A stretch of DNA of 64,000 bases, from NCBI GenBank assembly GCA_963764315.1, contig CAVXSB010000009.1, positions 62,001 through 126,000 of the forward strand, read 5' to 3'. Position numbers and translations under genes: made by a program. The notes below the pieces were generated by a model. It was not told the DNA's origin, did no database searches, and worked only from the letters and a program-made list of their open reading frames with translations. The DNA comes from DATLWN01 sp963764315. GTDB taxonomy: Bacteria > Pseudomonadota > Zetaproteobacteria > Mariprofundales > Mariprofundaceae. Below, piece by piece: positions 54,460 through 62,889 of the stretch. Positions within the stretch are counted from its first letter, which is position 1. Each line of letters opens with the position of its first letter.

Positions 54460-56766
54460 ATGATACGCAGGACGATCAAGATCAGCCTGGCCATCCTGGC
54501 TCTGGTGGTGGTGGCGCTGCTGGTGGCGCCCTGGTTTATCAATGTCGAGCATTACAAGCCGCGCATCGCCAAGGCCATCGAGAATGCGACAGGCCGGCAG
54601 GTAGCGATCGGCGAGATTCATGCCTCGCTGTTTCCGTGGATCGGTGTGCGCCTGCAGGACGTCAGTCTGGCCAATCGGGCCGGCTTTTCGTCCCGGCCGT
54701 TTGCAGCCATCGGCGATCTGGATATCAAGGTGGCGCTGCTGCCGCTGTTCAGCAAGCGCGTCGAGATCGAGCGCTTCGAGGTGGACGGCTTCTCGCTGTC
54801 GCTGGAGCGCAATGCCATGGGCGCGGGTAATTGGCAGGGCCAGGGCGGTGCCCCGGCGGTCGGTGCGGTCGGCGGCGTGCAGCCGGCGGCGAAGCCGGGT
54901 GGGGGCAATGCCATGCTGGCAGCGCTGACCGCCCAGTCGATCCATCTGCAACATGGGACGCTTCTGTGGGCGGACGCCAAGGGCGGCACCCATGTGAAAC
55001 TGAGCGATCTCGACGTGCAGGTCGACGATGTCAGCCTGAACCAGCCCTTCGCCTTCAGGCTGGCGGGCAAGGTGTCCGGGGATCCGTTTTCGGTCGACGG
55101 TAAGATCGGTCCCGTCGGCGACCTGGCGGCGTTCGATGCCGCCCGCTTGCCGCTGCAGGCACATGTGAAGATCGATCGTCTGGCGCTGGCGCCGTATCAG
55201 ACATTGTTGGGTGCATGGCCCGCCCAGCTCGGCCCCGTGGATCAGGCTCAGCTGGCCGTCGATGCGCGCGTCGAACAGCGTCCCGACGGGGTCAGGGTGA
55301 CGACCGGACAGGCGAGCCTGAAGGCGGCGCATACCCTGGCGGCGCAATGGAAGGTCGAGATGCCCGATACGCAATCCGTGACGGTGGAGCAGGCGGGCTT
55401 GACCGTCGACGGACAGCACGTGCTCGATGCCAACGGCAAGCTCGGTAATCTGACGACGGATCCGTCCTACCAGTTCACGCTGAACAGCGGCGATCTGACC
55501 CGTAGCTGGCTGACCGGGCTTGTGCCGTCGTTCGCGGATCTGTATGCCGGCAATCCCTCCCCCTGGCAGAAGCTCAAGTTCGGCGCCATCGTCAGCGGCC
55601 ATGCCCAGCAGGTCGAGATTCGCGACCTGAAGTTGCTGCTGGGTGGCGATCTGGTACAGGCCTCCGGCGCCATCAACCTCGGCCGCACGCCCAGCCTGCG
55701 TCTGAGGATCGCCGCCAATACCCTGCATGCCGATCCGTGGCTGCCGCAGTCGGCAGCAGCGCCGGCAGCAGCGCCGGCAGCAGCGCCGGCAGCAGCGCCG
55801 GCAGCAGCGCCGGCAGCAGCGCCGGCAGCAGCGCCGGCAGCAGCGCCCAAGGCGGTGGAGCCGGATCTGCGCTTTTTGGTGCCCTGGGATGTCAATGCCC
55901 AGCTGCAGATCGAGCGCTTGTCGCTGAAGGGGCTGGACTTCGATCACATGCGTGCCCGCCTCGTCGCCCACAGGGGCAAGTTCGACCTCAACCCTTTCCG
56001 TTTCGAGCTGGCCAGCGGCCAGGTCAGCGAACGGGCGGCGCTCAACGTCAAGGCCTATCCGGCCCAGTGGAGCGAATCGGCGCACCTCAGCGGCGTGCAG
56101 ATCGGCCCCTTGCTGAAGGCGCTGGCCGGCAGCAATCTGCTGGAGGGCACGCTGCGCATGGATTCCGATACCAAGGGTACGGGGCTGTTGCCTGCCAATG
56201 TAATGCGCTCGCTGAACGGCCGCGGCCATGTGTTGCTGACCGACGGCATGGTGCGCGGCTTTAATATCGCCGCCACCCTGCGCAGTCTCGGTGGCGCCTT
56301 GCCCAGCGGTACGCCGCAGAGCACCGATTTTTCGCAGCTGTCCGGCAGCTATGTGCTGGTCAACGGCGTGGCCAGGAACAACGATCTCTTCATGGCCTCT
56401 CCGCTGCTGCGCCTGACCGGAAAGGGCAGCGTGGATCTGGTGCACAAGCGCCTGGATTACCATGTGAACCCGACCCTGGTCGGTACCATCGTCGGTCAGG
56501 GCGATACGGTAACGGCACGCAAGGGCCTGTCTGTGCCGCTGGTCATCACCGGCCCGTTCGCCAGCCCGAAGATCCGGCCGGACATCAATGCCCAGACCAT
56601 CATCCAGGGCCTGCAGCAGGGTGGGGGCCTGGGCGGCCTGATCCAGGGTCTGCAGCAGCCGAAGCAGGCGCCCAAGTCCGCACCGCAGTCCGCCCCGGAG
56701 CAGAATCCTCCATCGCCCCAGCAACAGCTGAAGAAGGCGATCGAGGGCCTGATCCCGAAGCTGTAG
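54460..56766 (+). CDS. AsmA-family protein with a polymorphic Ala-Pro repeat
   Basis: A 768-residue envelope protein. An N-terminal membrane helix (about residues 5-24) is followed by the AsmA motif NATGRQVAIGEIHASLFPWIGV-like segment and a long beta-rich body, ending in the AsmA C-terminal domain (VLLTDGMVRGFNIAATLRSL; FSQLSGSYVLVNG). The tail is Gln/Pro-rich. AsmA-like proteins bridge the periplasm and are tied to lipid traffic to the outer membrane. An Ala-Ala-Ala-Pro linker near residues 430-465 is encoded by a 12-bp tandem repeat. GAGGAG lies before the ATG. Confidence 0.9.
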   Translation: MIRRTIKISLAILALVVVALLVAPWFINVEHYKPRIAKAIENATGRQVAIGEIHASLFPWIGVRLQDVSLANRAGFSSRPFAAIGDLDIKVALLPLFSKRVEIERFEVDGFSLSLERNAMGAGNWQGQGGAPAVGAVGGVQPAAKPGGGNAMLAALTAQSIHLQHGTLLWADAKGGTHVKLSDLDVQVDDVSLNQPFAFRLAGKVSGDPFSVDGKIGPVGDLAAFDAARLPLQAHVKIDRLALAPYQTLLGAWPAQLGPVDQAQLAVDARVEQRPDGVRVTTGQASLKAAHTLAAQWKVEMPDTQSVTVEQAGLTVDGQHVLDANGKLGNLTTDPSYQFTLNSGDLTRSWLTGLVPSFADLYAGNPSPWQKLKFGAIVSGHAQQVEIRDLKLLLGGDLVQASGAINLGRTPSLRLRIAANTLHADPWLPQSAAAPAAAPAAAPAAAPAAAPAAAPAAAPAAAPKAVEPDLRFLVPWDVNAQLQIERLSLKGLDFDHMRARLVAHRGKFDLNPFRFELASGQVSERAALNVKAYPAQWSESAHLSGVQIGPLLKALAGSNLLEGTLRMDSDTKGTGLLPANVMRSLNGRGHVLLTDGMVRGFNIAATLRSLGGALPSGTPQSTDFSQLSGSYVLVNGVARNNDLFMASPLLRLTGKGSVDLVHKRLDYHVNPTLVGTIVGQGDTVTARKGLSVPLVITGPFASPKIRPDINAQTIIQGLQQGGGLGGLIQGLQQPKQAPKSAPQSAPEQNPPSPQQQLKKAIEGLIPKL
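55752..55847 (+). repeat. Eight perfect 12-bp tandem repeats (GGCAGCAGCGCC)
   Basis: Eight identical copies, in frame, encode an (AAAP)n linker in the AsmA-family protein. Copy number changes in steps of one unit would keep the frame, so the linker length could vary among strains. Confidence 0.95.
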
Positions 56767-56777
56767 CGGGGGGCGCC

Positions 56778-57395
56778 ATGGAGGGAGTGGAGCGATTGCG
56801 GCTGGATCCGGAACGGCCGCAGATCCGGCAGGTTCGCCTTGCCGTGGAGCGGCTGCGCCAGGGCCGCTTCGCCGTGGTGCCGACGGATACCACCTATACC
56901 CTGATGTGTGCGCCGGAGGCCTTTGAGGCCCAAGGCGATATCCGCCGCCTGCGCCAGCTGGACGAGCGTCACCTGTGGTCGCTGGTCTGCGGCGATCTGT
57001 CTCAGGCCTCGTCCTACGTGAAGATGGATAATGGGGCCTATCGCATCGTCCGCCGCCATCTGCCCGGTCCTTATACCTTTATCCTGCCGGCCGCTTCGGC
57101 TCTGCCCCGCCGCATCTTCGGCAAGCGCCGGGATGTGGGCATCCGCATTCCGGAGCATGCGGTCTGCCGCATGCTACTGGGCGAGATCGACGGGCCCCTG
57201 GTGGCGACGACGATGCAGTTTGCCGGTGAGGACGCCGCCGAAATCGATCCCGATCTCATCGTGGAAAGGTTGAGGGGGAATGATTGCGTCGTGCTCGATG
57301 CCGGCTGGGGAGGTATGGTGCCGACCACCGTCGTCGACCTGTGCGGCGACAACCCCGACCTGATCCGGCAGGGGGCGGGGGAATGGCCGGCCTAG
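56778..57395 (+). CDS. YciO/Sua5/YrdC-family protein
   Basis: A 205-residue protein. The family pattern GRFAVVPTDTTYTLMCAPEA and GPYTFILPAASALPRR fits the YciO branch more than the t6A enzyme TsaC. The binding pocket is KRRDVGIRIPEH and a VLDAGWGG strand. YrdC-fold proteins bind double-stranded RNA or make threonylcarbamoyl-AMP; the YciO branch has lower or unclear activity. It follows the AsmA gene by 11 nt. Confidence 0.85.
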   Translation: MEGVERLRLDPERPQIRQVRLAVERLRQGRFAVVPTDTTYTLMCAPEAFEAQGDIRRLRQLDERHLWSLVCGDLSQASSYVKMDNGAYRIVRRHLPGPYTFILPAASALPRRIFGKRRDVGIRIPEHAVCRMLLGEIDGPLVATTMQFAGEDAAEIDPDLIVERLRGNDCVVLDAGWGGMVPTTVVDLCGDNPDLIRQGAGEWPA

Positions 57396-57464
57396 GCCAA
57401 GGGTTGAGATCGGGACCGGGAACGGTTACTTGTTCGTGTGGTCCGTAAAGGAGAGGAGGAGATT

Positions 57465-58874
57465 GTGAGGAGAAAGAGAAGCAAAGAATCATCGGGCATC
57501 GCCATGAGCGCGGAGGAGCGCAAGGCGGCGAGCTCGCTGGCGGGCATTTTCGGCCTGCGCATGCTGGGCTTGTTCCTGATCCTGCCCGTATTTTCGACCT
57601 ATGCGCATGGCCTGAAAGGCGCAGCAGAGCACCCTGAGCTGGTGGGCATTGCGCTGGGCGCCTATGGCCTGACCCAGGCGCTGCTGCAGATCCCGTTCGG
57701 CATGATGTCCGACAAGATCGGGCGCAAACCGGTCATCGCCTTCGGCATGCTGCTGTTCGCCATCGGCAGTGTGGTGGCGGCGATGTCGCATACGATCACC
57801 GGCGTGCTGATCGGTCGGGTCATCCAGGGTTCGGGTGCCGTGGCGGCGGCGGTCATCGCCCTGACGGCGGACCTGACGCGGGAGGAGGTCCGGACCAAGG
57901 CCATGGCCATGATCGGCATGACCATCGGCGTATCCTTTGCCATCTCGATGGTGCTGGGGCCGCTGCTCGACCGCTGGATCAACGTGTCCGGCATCTTCTG
58001 GCTGACGGCGGTACTGGCGATCCTGTCCATCCTGTTCCTGTACATGGTCGTGCCCGAGCCCAAGCGCTTGATGCACCACCGTGATGCGGAGGTGACGCCG
58101 GCCCTGTTTGGGCAGGTGCTGCGTGACGGCAGCCTGCTCCGGCTCGACGCTGGCGTCTTCATCCTGCATGCGGCGCTGACGGCGCTGTTCGTGGTGCTGC
58201 CGCTGGTGCTGGCCGATCCGAAGTTTCACCTGTTGAGCCAAACCAACCAGTGGATGCTCTATCTGCCGGTGATGCTGTTCGCCTTCGTATTCATGGTGCC
58301 GCTGATCATCGTCGCCGAGGCGAAACGCAAGATGAAGCAGATCTTCTCGCTGTCGATCGCGCTGCTGGCCGTCGCCTGCGTGCTGCTCGCAACCTCCCAT
58401 CATTCGCTGTGGGCGATCGGTGTGGCGCTGTTCATCTTCTTCACCGGCTTCAATACGCTGGAGGCGAGTCTGCCCTCGCTGATCTCCAAGTACGCGCCGG
58501 CCGGCGCCAAGGGCACGGCTATCGGTGTCTATAACAGCTGCGAGTTCTTCGGCGCCTTCGCCGGCGGTGTACTGGGCGGTTTCGTCTATAGCCCCGCCAA
58601 GGAGAATTATGCGACCGTGTTCTGGGTCGTGGCTGGCTTGTTCCTGCTCTGGCTGCTGATCGCCATGACCATGAAGCAGCCGCCGTACCTGGCGACGCGC
58701 ATGCTGCATGTGGAGGCGACTGATCCGGAGGCGATGCGAGCCATCGAGCAGCGCCTGCGTGCCCTGGCCGGTGTGGCTGAGGCGGTGATGGTCGCCGAGG
58801 AAAAGACGGTCTATTGCAAGGTCGACAGCAAGGTCGTGGACGAGCAGGCCATGCAGGCGGCTGTGGCCGGCTGA
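57465..58874 (+). CDS. yajR: YajR-like MFS transporter with C-terminal YAM domain
   Basis: About 470 residues with 12 membrane helices and the MFS loop motif GMMSDKIGRKPVI. After the last helix a small cytosolic ferredoxin-like domain (about 405-470: ATRMLHVEATDPEAM and MVAEEKTVYCKV) matches the YAM domain that defines E. coli YajR. The substrate of YajR is not established. The start was set at GTG 57465, 4 nt after AGGAGGAG; an upstream in-frame GTG at 57438 and a downstream ATG at 57504 have no ribosome site. Confidence 0.88.
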   Translation: MRRKRSKESSGIAMSAEERKAASSLAGIFGLRMLGLFLILPVFSTYAHGLKGAAEHPELVGIALGAYGLTQALLQIPFGMMSDKIGRKPVIAFGMLLFAIGSVVAAMSHTITGVLIGRVIQGSGAVAAAVIALTADLTREEVRTKAMAMIGMTIGVSFAISMVLGPLLDRWINVSGIFWLTAVLAILSILFLYMVVPEPKRLMHHRDAEVTPALFGQVLRDGSLLRLDAGVFILHAALTALFVVLPLVLADPKFHLLSQTNQWMLYLPVMLFAFVFMVPLIIVAEAKRKMKQIFSLSIALLAVACVLLATSHHSLWAIGVALFIFFTGFNTLEASLPSLISKYAPAGAKGTAIGVYNSCEFFGAFAGGVLGGFVYSPAKENYATVFWVVAGLFLLWLLIAMTMKQPPYLATRMLHVEATDPEAMRAIEQRLRALAGVAEAVMVAEEKTVYCKVDSKVVDEQAMQAAVAG

Positions 58875-58985
58875 TGAGGTGTGGACGGGTGGCATGTGTC
58901 TCGCGCATGCCGCCCGTCTGATTCCATGCCGTCGATGCCCGGACCGTGCCTCGTTTCCCGCGACGATGCCGCCGGGGGGTGAACC

Positions 58986-60227
58986 TTGAGCGCCGAGCAA
59001 TCCTCGTCCTACATCAATCATTCCGCCCTGGGTATCGTCTTTCTGACGGTGTTCCTGGATCTTCTCGGCTTCGGCATCGTGTTGCCGCTGATGCCGATCT
59101 ATGCCCAGCTGCCGCAATTCCATGCCAGCAGCACCGAGATCGGCTGGCTGATGGCTACCTATTCGCTGATGCAGTTCATCTTCGCTCCCGTTTGGGGGCG
59201 CATGTCCGATCATATCGGGCGCAAGCCCATCCTCATCATCGGCCTGTTCGGGTCCGCCGCCGCCCATCTGGTCTACGGCCTGGCCGGTTCGCTGACGATG
59301 CTGTTCCTGGCCCGCATGGTGGCCGGCATGGCCGGAGCCAATCTGGCGACGGCGCAGGCAGTGGTCGCCGATGTCACCAGCCCCGACAAGCGGGCCGGTG
59401 CCATGGGCATGATCGGCGCCGCCTTCGGTCTGGGCTTCGTGCTCGGGCCGGCGCTGGGCGGGCTGCTGTCCGGCCCCGATTTCGGTAGCCATCCGGAGTA
59501 CGCCCCATATGCGGCGGCGGCGCTGTGCCTGTGCAACGGTATCCTTGGCATCTTCCTGCTGCCGGAGACGCGCCGGGTCGGACAGGGGCGGCAGTGGGTG
59601 TCGCCGCTCTCTTTCGAGCCCTGGAGAGCAGCGTTCTCCCAGCCCATGGTCGGCATGTTGTTGCTGATCGGCCTGCTGCTGACCACGGGCTTCGCCAGCT
59701 TCGAGGTGGCGCTGCCGTTATACGGGGGCTTGAGGCTGGGCTGGTCGTTGACGACGGTGGGTTACTTCTTCGCCTATGTCGGCATCCTGATCACGCTGGT
59801 GCAGGGCTTTCTGGTGCGGCGCACCGTGCCGCGCCTGGGTGAGGTGCGTGCCGCCATGCTCGGCTTTGTGCTGCTGATCGCCGCCTTCGCGCTGCTCGCC
59901 TCGGGCCCGGGCCTGGGATTCTTGATGCTCATCACCATTCCGCTGACGGTTGGCTTCGGGTTGTTGAGCCCTAGCCTGAGCGCGCTGCTGTCGCGCATCT
60001 CCCCCGAGGACTCCCAGGGCACGATCATGGGCCTGTACCAGTCGATCAACAGTCTCGGGCGCGTCTTCGGCCCCTCGCTTGGCGGCTTTTTCTTCGCTAC
60101 GCACCGTGCCGGGCTACATGGCCCGGTGGCACCGTTCGTGGCTGCCTGCATCATGCTGGCGCCGGCCATGCTGCTGTTGCTTGGCTATGTGGCGCCCCGC
60201 CATCCGCTGCGGCCCAGGCGGGCCTGA
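58986..60227 (+). CDS. MFS drug/tetracycline-type efflux transporter (DHA1 family)
   Basis: A 413-residue protein with 12 helices. Motif A is WGRMSDHIGRKPILI and motif C (GFVLGPALGG) marks an antiporter of the TetA-like DHA1 group. The start is TTG 58986, 5 nt after GGGGGG. It likely exports a small hydrophobic compound by proton antiport, but the substrate is unknown. It converges on znuB with 4 nt between stops. Confidence 0.85.
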   Translation: MSAEQSSSYINHSALGIVFLTVFLDLLGFGIVLPLMPIYAQLPQFHASSTEIGWLMATYSLMQFIFAPVWGRMSDHIGRKPILIIGLFGSAAAHLVYGLAGSLTMLFLARMVAGMAGANLATAQAVVADVTSPDKRAGAMGMIGAAFGLGFVLGPALGGLLSGPDFGSHPEYAPYAAAALCLCNGILGIFLLPETRRVGQGRQWVSPLSFEPWRAAFSQPMVGMLLLIGLLLTTGFASFEVALPLYGGLRLGWSLTTVGYFFAYVGILITLVQGFLVRRTVPRLGEVRAAMLGFVLLIAAFALLASGPGLGFLMLITIPLTVGFGLLSPSLSALLSRISPEDSQGTIMGLYQSINSLGRVFGPSLGGFFFATHRAGLHGPVAPFVAACIMLAPAMLLLLGYVAPRHPLRPRRA

Positions 60228-60231
60228 GGAC

Positions 60232-61065
60232 TCAGGCGCGTTGTCGGGCCGATTGTCTCAGCCAGGCGCCGCCGGCGCTGAGCGCGAAGAGGATGCACAG
60301 GGCCAGCACCACGGTGGCCCCCGATGGCCAGTTGTAGGCATAGGAGACCACCAGCCCCACCAGCGTACCGCTGATCGATACCGCGAGGCTGATCGCCCAC
60401 AGGGCGCCGAGGCTGCGGCCCCAGAACCAGGCGCAGGCGCCCGGTAGTACCATCAGGCCGGTGGTGAGCACGATGCCGGCGAGCTTGACGCACAGAATCA
60501 CGGCCAGCGCCACGATGCCGTGCAGCATGAAGCGATAGGCCGAGACCGGGACGCCGCTGGCGGCGACGGCGGCGGCATCGAAGGCGATGGCCCACCAGGC
60601 GCGGGCGGCCAGCAACAGGCCGCCGATCACTACAGTGGCGGCGACATACAGCCAGACGACGTCGCTGTGGGAGATGGTCAGGATGTTGCCGAACAGCCAT
60701 CCGAAAAGGTCGACCTGGTAGCGATTGGTGGTCGACAGCAGCACGATGCCCAGGGCCATGGCGCCGGCGAACAGCAGGCCGGTGCCGGCATCGTTGTTCA
60801 GGCGCAGGTTGCCGGCGGCTGACGGGATAAGCAGCCAGGCGACGGCGATGGCGACGACCGTCACCGTCGGCAGCAGCGGCAGCGCCAGCACCACCGCCAG
60901 TCCGAGCCCGGCCAGCGAGGCGTGCGAGACGCCGACGACCAGGAAGGACAGGCGATGGGCCAGAATCATCACCGAGATGCTGGCCGTGGTGACGGCGATC
61001 AGCAGCGCCGGCAGCAGGGCACTGCGCATGACCTCGCTGGCCAGGAAATGGGAGACCAGGTCCAT
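60232..61065 (-). CDS. znuB: Zinc/manganese ABC transporter permease ZnuB-like
   Basis: A 277-residue protein with about eight membrane helices and the ABC-3 family pattern VGVSHASLAGLGLAV and LLPGACAWFWGRSLGALW. ATG 61065 was chosen since it sits 1 nt after the znuC stop. It forms the channel for metal ions delivered by ZnuA. Mn or Zn cannot be told apart from the permease. Confidence 0.92.
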   Translation of the reverse strand: MDLVSHFLASEVMRSALLPALLIAVTTASISVMILAHRLSFLVVGVSHASLAGLGLAVVLALPLLPTVTVVAIAVAWLLIPSAAGNLRLNNDAGTGLLFAGAMALGIVLLSTTNRYQVDLFGWLFGNILTISHSDVVWLYVAATVVIGGLLLAARAWWAIAFDAAAVAASGVPVSAYRFMLHGIVALAVILCVKLAGIVLTTGLMVLPGACAWFWGRSLGALWAISLAVSISGTLVGLVVSYAYNWPSGATVVLALCILFALSAGGAWLRQSARQRA

Positions 61066-61066
61066 A

Positions 61067-61864
61067 TCAGTGGGCCTGCGTGTCGTGCGGCTCGGGGACG
61101 CAGCCGATGCAGCCGGTATCATGGGCGATGACGTGCATATGCTCGCCGTACATGGCATGCCAGATGTCCTCGGGGATCTGCTCGCCCCTCATGGCATGGC
61201 AATGCACGCGCCGGTTCAGGCAGGCCACGGAATCGACATGGCCGGTGATGGCGGCGATGTCGTGCTCGACCATGATGATGGCCATCCCCCGCTCGTCGCA
61301 CAGGCGGCGCAGCAGCAGGTACAGCCTTTGCTGGGCCGAGGTATCGAGGGCGGCCGAGGGCTCGTCCAGCAGCAATAGCCGTGGCTGGCTGATCAGGGCC
61401 TTGGCCAGGCGTACGCGCTGGCGCTGGCCGCCGGAGAGCTGGCGGTAATCCCGGTCGATCAGGTCCAGGCTGTCCACCTGCTGCAGTGCCCAGTCGATGT
61501 CCTTTCGGGGTACCGGCCGGCGCCATAGTGGGGCGATGAAGCGGGGGGCGCCCATGGCCACGACATGGCGTACGCTGAGTGGCAGCGACGGCAACTCGTC
61601 GTGCATCTGGGACAGGAAACCGACCTGTTGCAGCAGTGCGCGCCGGTTCAGCCGTCGCAAGGGCTGGCCGAACAGCTCGACGCGGCCCGCGGTGGGTTCG
61701 ATCAGGCCGGCGATGATCGACAGCAGGGTGGACTTGCCGGCGCCGTTCGGGCCGACGATGCCGAGGAAATGGCCGGCCGTAAGCTCCAGGTCGATGTCCT
61801 GCAGGATGGGGGTCTGGGCCGATCCCATCCACACCCCGGCCAGGTTCAGCACCGCGGTACTCAT
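61067..61864 (-). CDS. znuC: Zinc/manganese ABC transporter ATPase ZnuC-like
   Basis: A 265-residue ATPase with Walker A GPNGAGKST, signature LSGGQRQRVRLAKALISQP, and Walker B LLLLDEPSAALD. The C-terminal tail contains CIGCVPEPHDTQAH, with Cys and His pairs that could bind metal. Such a tail is not needed for ATPase work and may sense zinc. Its start overlaps znuA by 4 nt and its stop is 1 nt before znuB. Confidence 0.93.
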   Translation of the reverse strand: MSTAVLNLAGVWMGSAQTPILQDIDLELTAGHFLGIVGPNGAGKSTLLSIIAGLIEPTAGRVELFGQPLRRLNRRALLQQVGFLSQMHDELPSLPLSVRHVVAMGAPRFIAPLWRRPVPRKDIDWALQQVDSLDLIDRDYRQLSGGQRQRVRLAKALISQPRLLLLDEPSAALDTSAQQRLYLLLRRLCDERGMAIIMVEHDIAAITGHVDSVACLNRRVHCHAMRGEQIPEDIWHAMYGEHMHVIAHDTGCIGCVPEPHDTQAH

Positions 61865-62787
61865 GGCTGCAGCCGCTTCAGATTGGCCCGCATCAGCTGG
61901 TCCCAGCGCATGCCGTCCGTGCCCAGGGCATCGAGCGTGATCCTGCGCAGGGGCTTCGCGCTGTGGGCGGCGATCCAGTCCAGGCCACGGTTGCCGTGCC
62001 GCTGCTCGGCGATCAGTAGCACGTGCGGGTGGGCATCGGCGGCCTGCAGGGCATGATCCAGGTCGCGCGGCCCGAACTCCTGGCCGTGCCGGGGGGATTC
62101 GAGCACGGCCCATACCGGCACGTCGGCCAGCTCGCACATCGCTTGCCAGGACGGATGCTGCATGATGACGCCGTCCGCGCGGTATGGGGCAAGGGCGGCG
62201 ATCCAGGCCTTTTCGATGCTCCGGGTTTCTGCAATGGCCCTGGCCAGATTCGCCCGGATGGCGGCGACATGCGCCGGGTAGATGCCTTCCAGCGCTGATG
62301 CCAAACGGGGCAGGGCGGTGCGCACCCAATCGGGGCGGGTCCAGGCATGGCTGGCGTGCGGCCACAGATCCAGGGTCGTCGCGGGTGATGTCAGGCCGGA
62401 CCAGCCGCCGTCATCGTACGAGGCACGCACGAACAGGCTCGCTCCCTGCAATGCCTCGGTAGCCTTCGGCGACATCTGGAAATGATGCGGATCGGCCGTC
62501 GGCGGCAGCAACACGGTGATGCGGGCATCGGCATCGAGCATGCGGATCAGGCCGCCGAGCGGCGGCAGTGTTACCACCACGGCGGCACGGGAAACGCCGG
62601 GGATCAGCATCAGCACCATGGCCAGGGCCAGCGCGGGTCCGATCGCAAACGGGTTGTGCCATCGCCTTTTACCGGCTATCGCTCTAGTATCCGGATTGAC
62701 ATGATATGGGTGGCCTGCTGCACGGGTGAGGGTGAAGGCCAAGGGTTTCACGGAGGCGTATCCGGGGATGAAAGCGGAGACCAGCAT
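61861..62787 (-). CDS. znuA: Zinc/manganese ABC transporter substrate-binding protein ZnuA-like
   Basis: A metal-binding lipobox-free periplasmic protein. A signal peptide is visible (KRRWHNP, then a hydrophobic stretch, then SRA). Likely ligands are H in TADPHHFQMS, H in VIMQHPSWQAM and H in LIAEQRHGNRG. The His-rich loop typical of ZnuA is absent, so Mn or Zn is open. The start is uncertain: ATG 62787 is used here, but GTG 62751 or a further upstream ATG at 62868 are possible. No ribosome site is convincing. Confidence 0.78.
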   Translation of the reverse strand: MLVSAFIPGYASVKPLAFTLTRAAGHPYHVNPDTRAIAGKRRWHNPFAIGPALALAMVLMLIPGVSRAAVVVTLPPLGGLIRMLDADARITVLLPPTADPHHFQMSPKATEALQGASLFVRASYDDGGWSGLTSPATTLDLWPHASHAWTRPDWVRTALPRLASALEGIYPAHVAAIRANLARAIAETRSIEKAWIAALAPYRADGVIMQHPSWQAMCELADVPVWAVLESPRHGQEFGPRDLDHALQAADAHPHVLLIAEQRHGNRGLDWIAAHSAKPLRRITLDALGTDGMRWDQLMRANLKRLQP

Positions 62788-62889
62788 CGATATCCGACCC
62801 CTCATGGCTGTGGCAAGCATGGCATCCATGCTAGGGACGGCGCGACATCCGCGCAATGACGGCACCATGATACATGCGGCGGATCGGCG

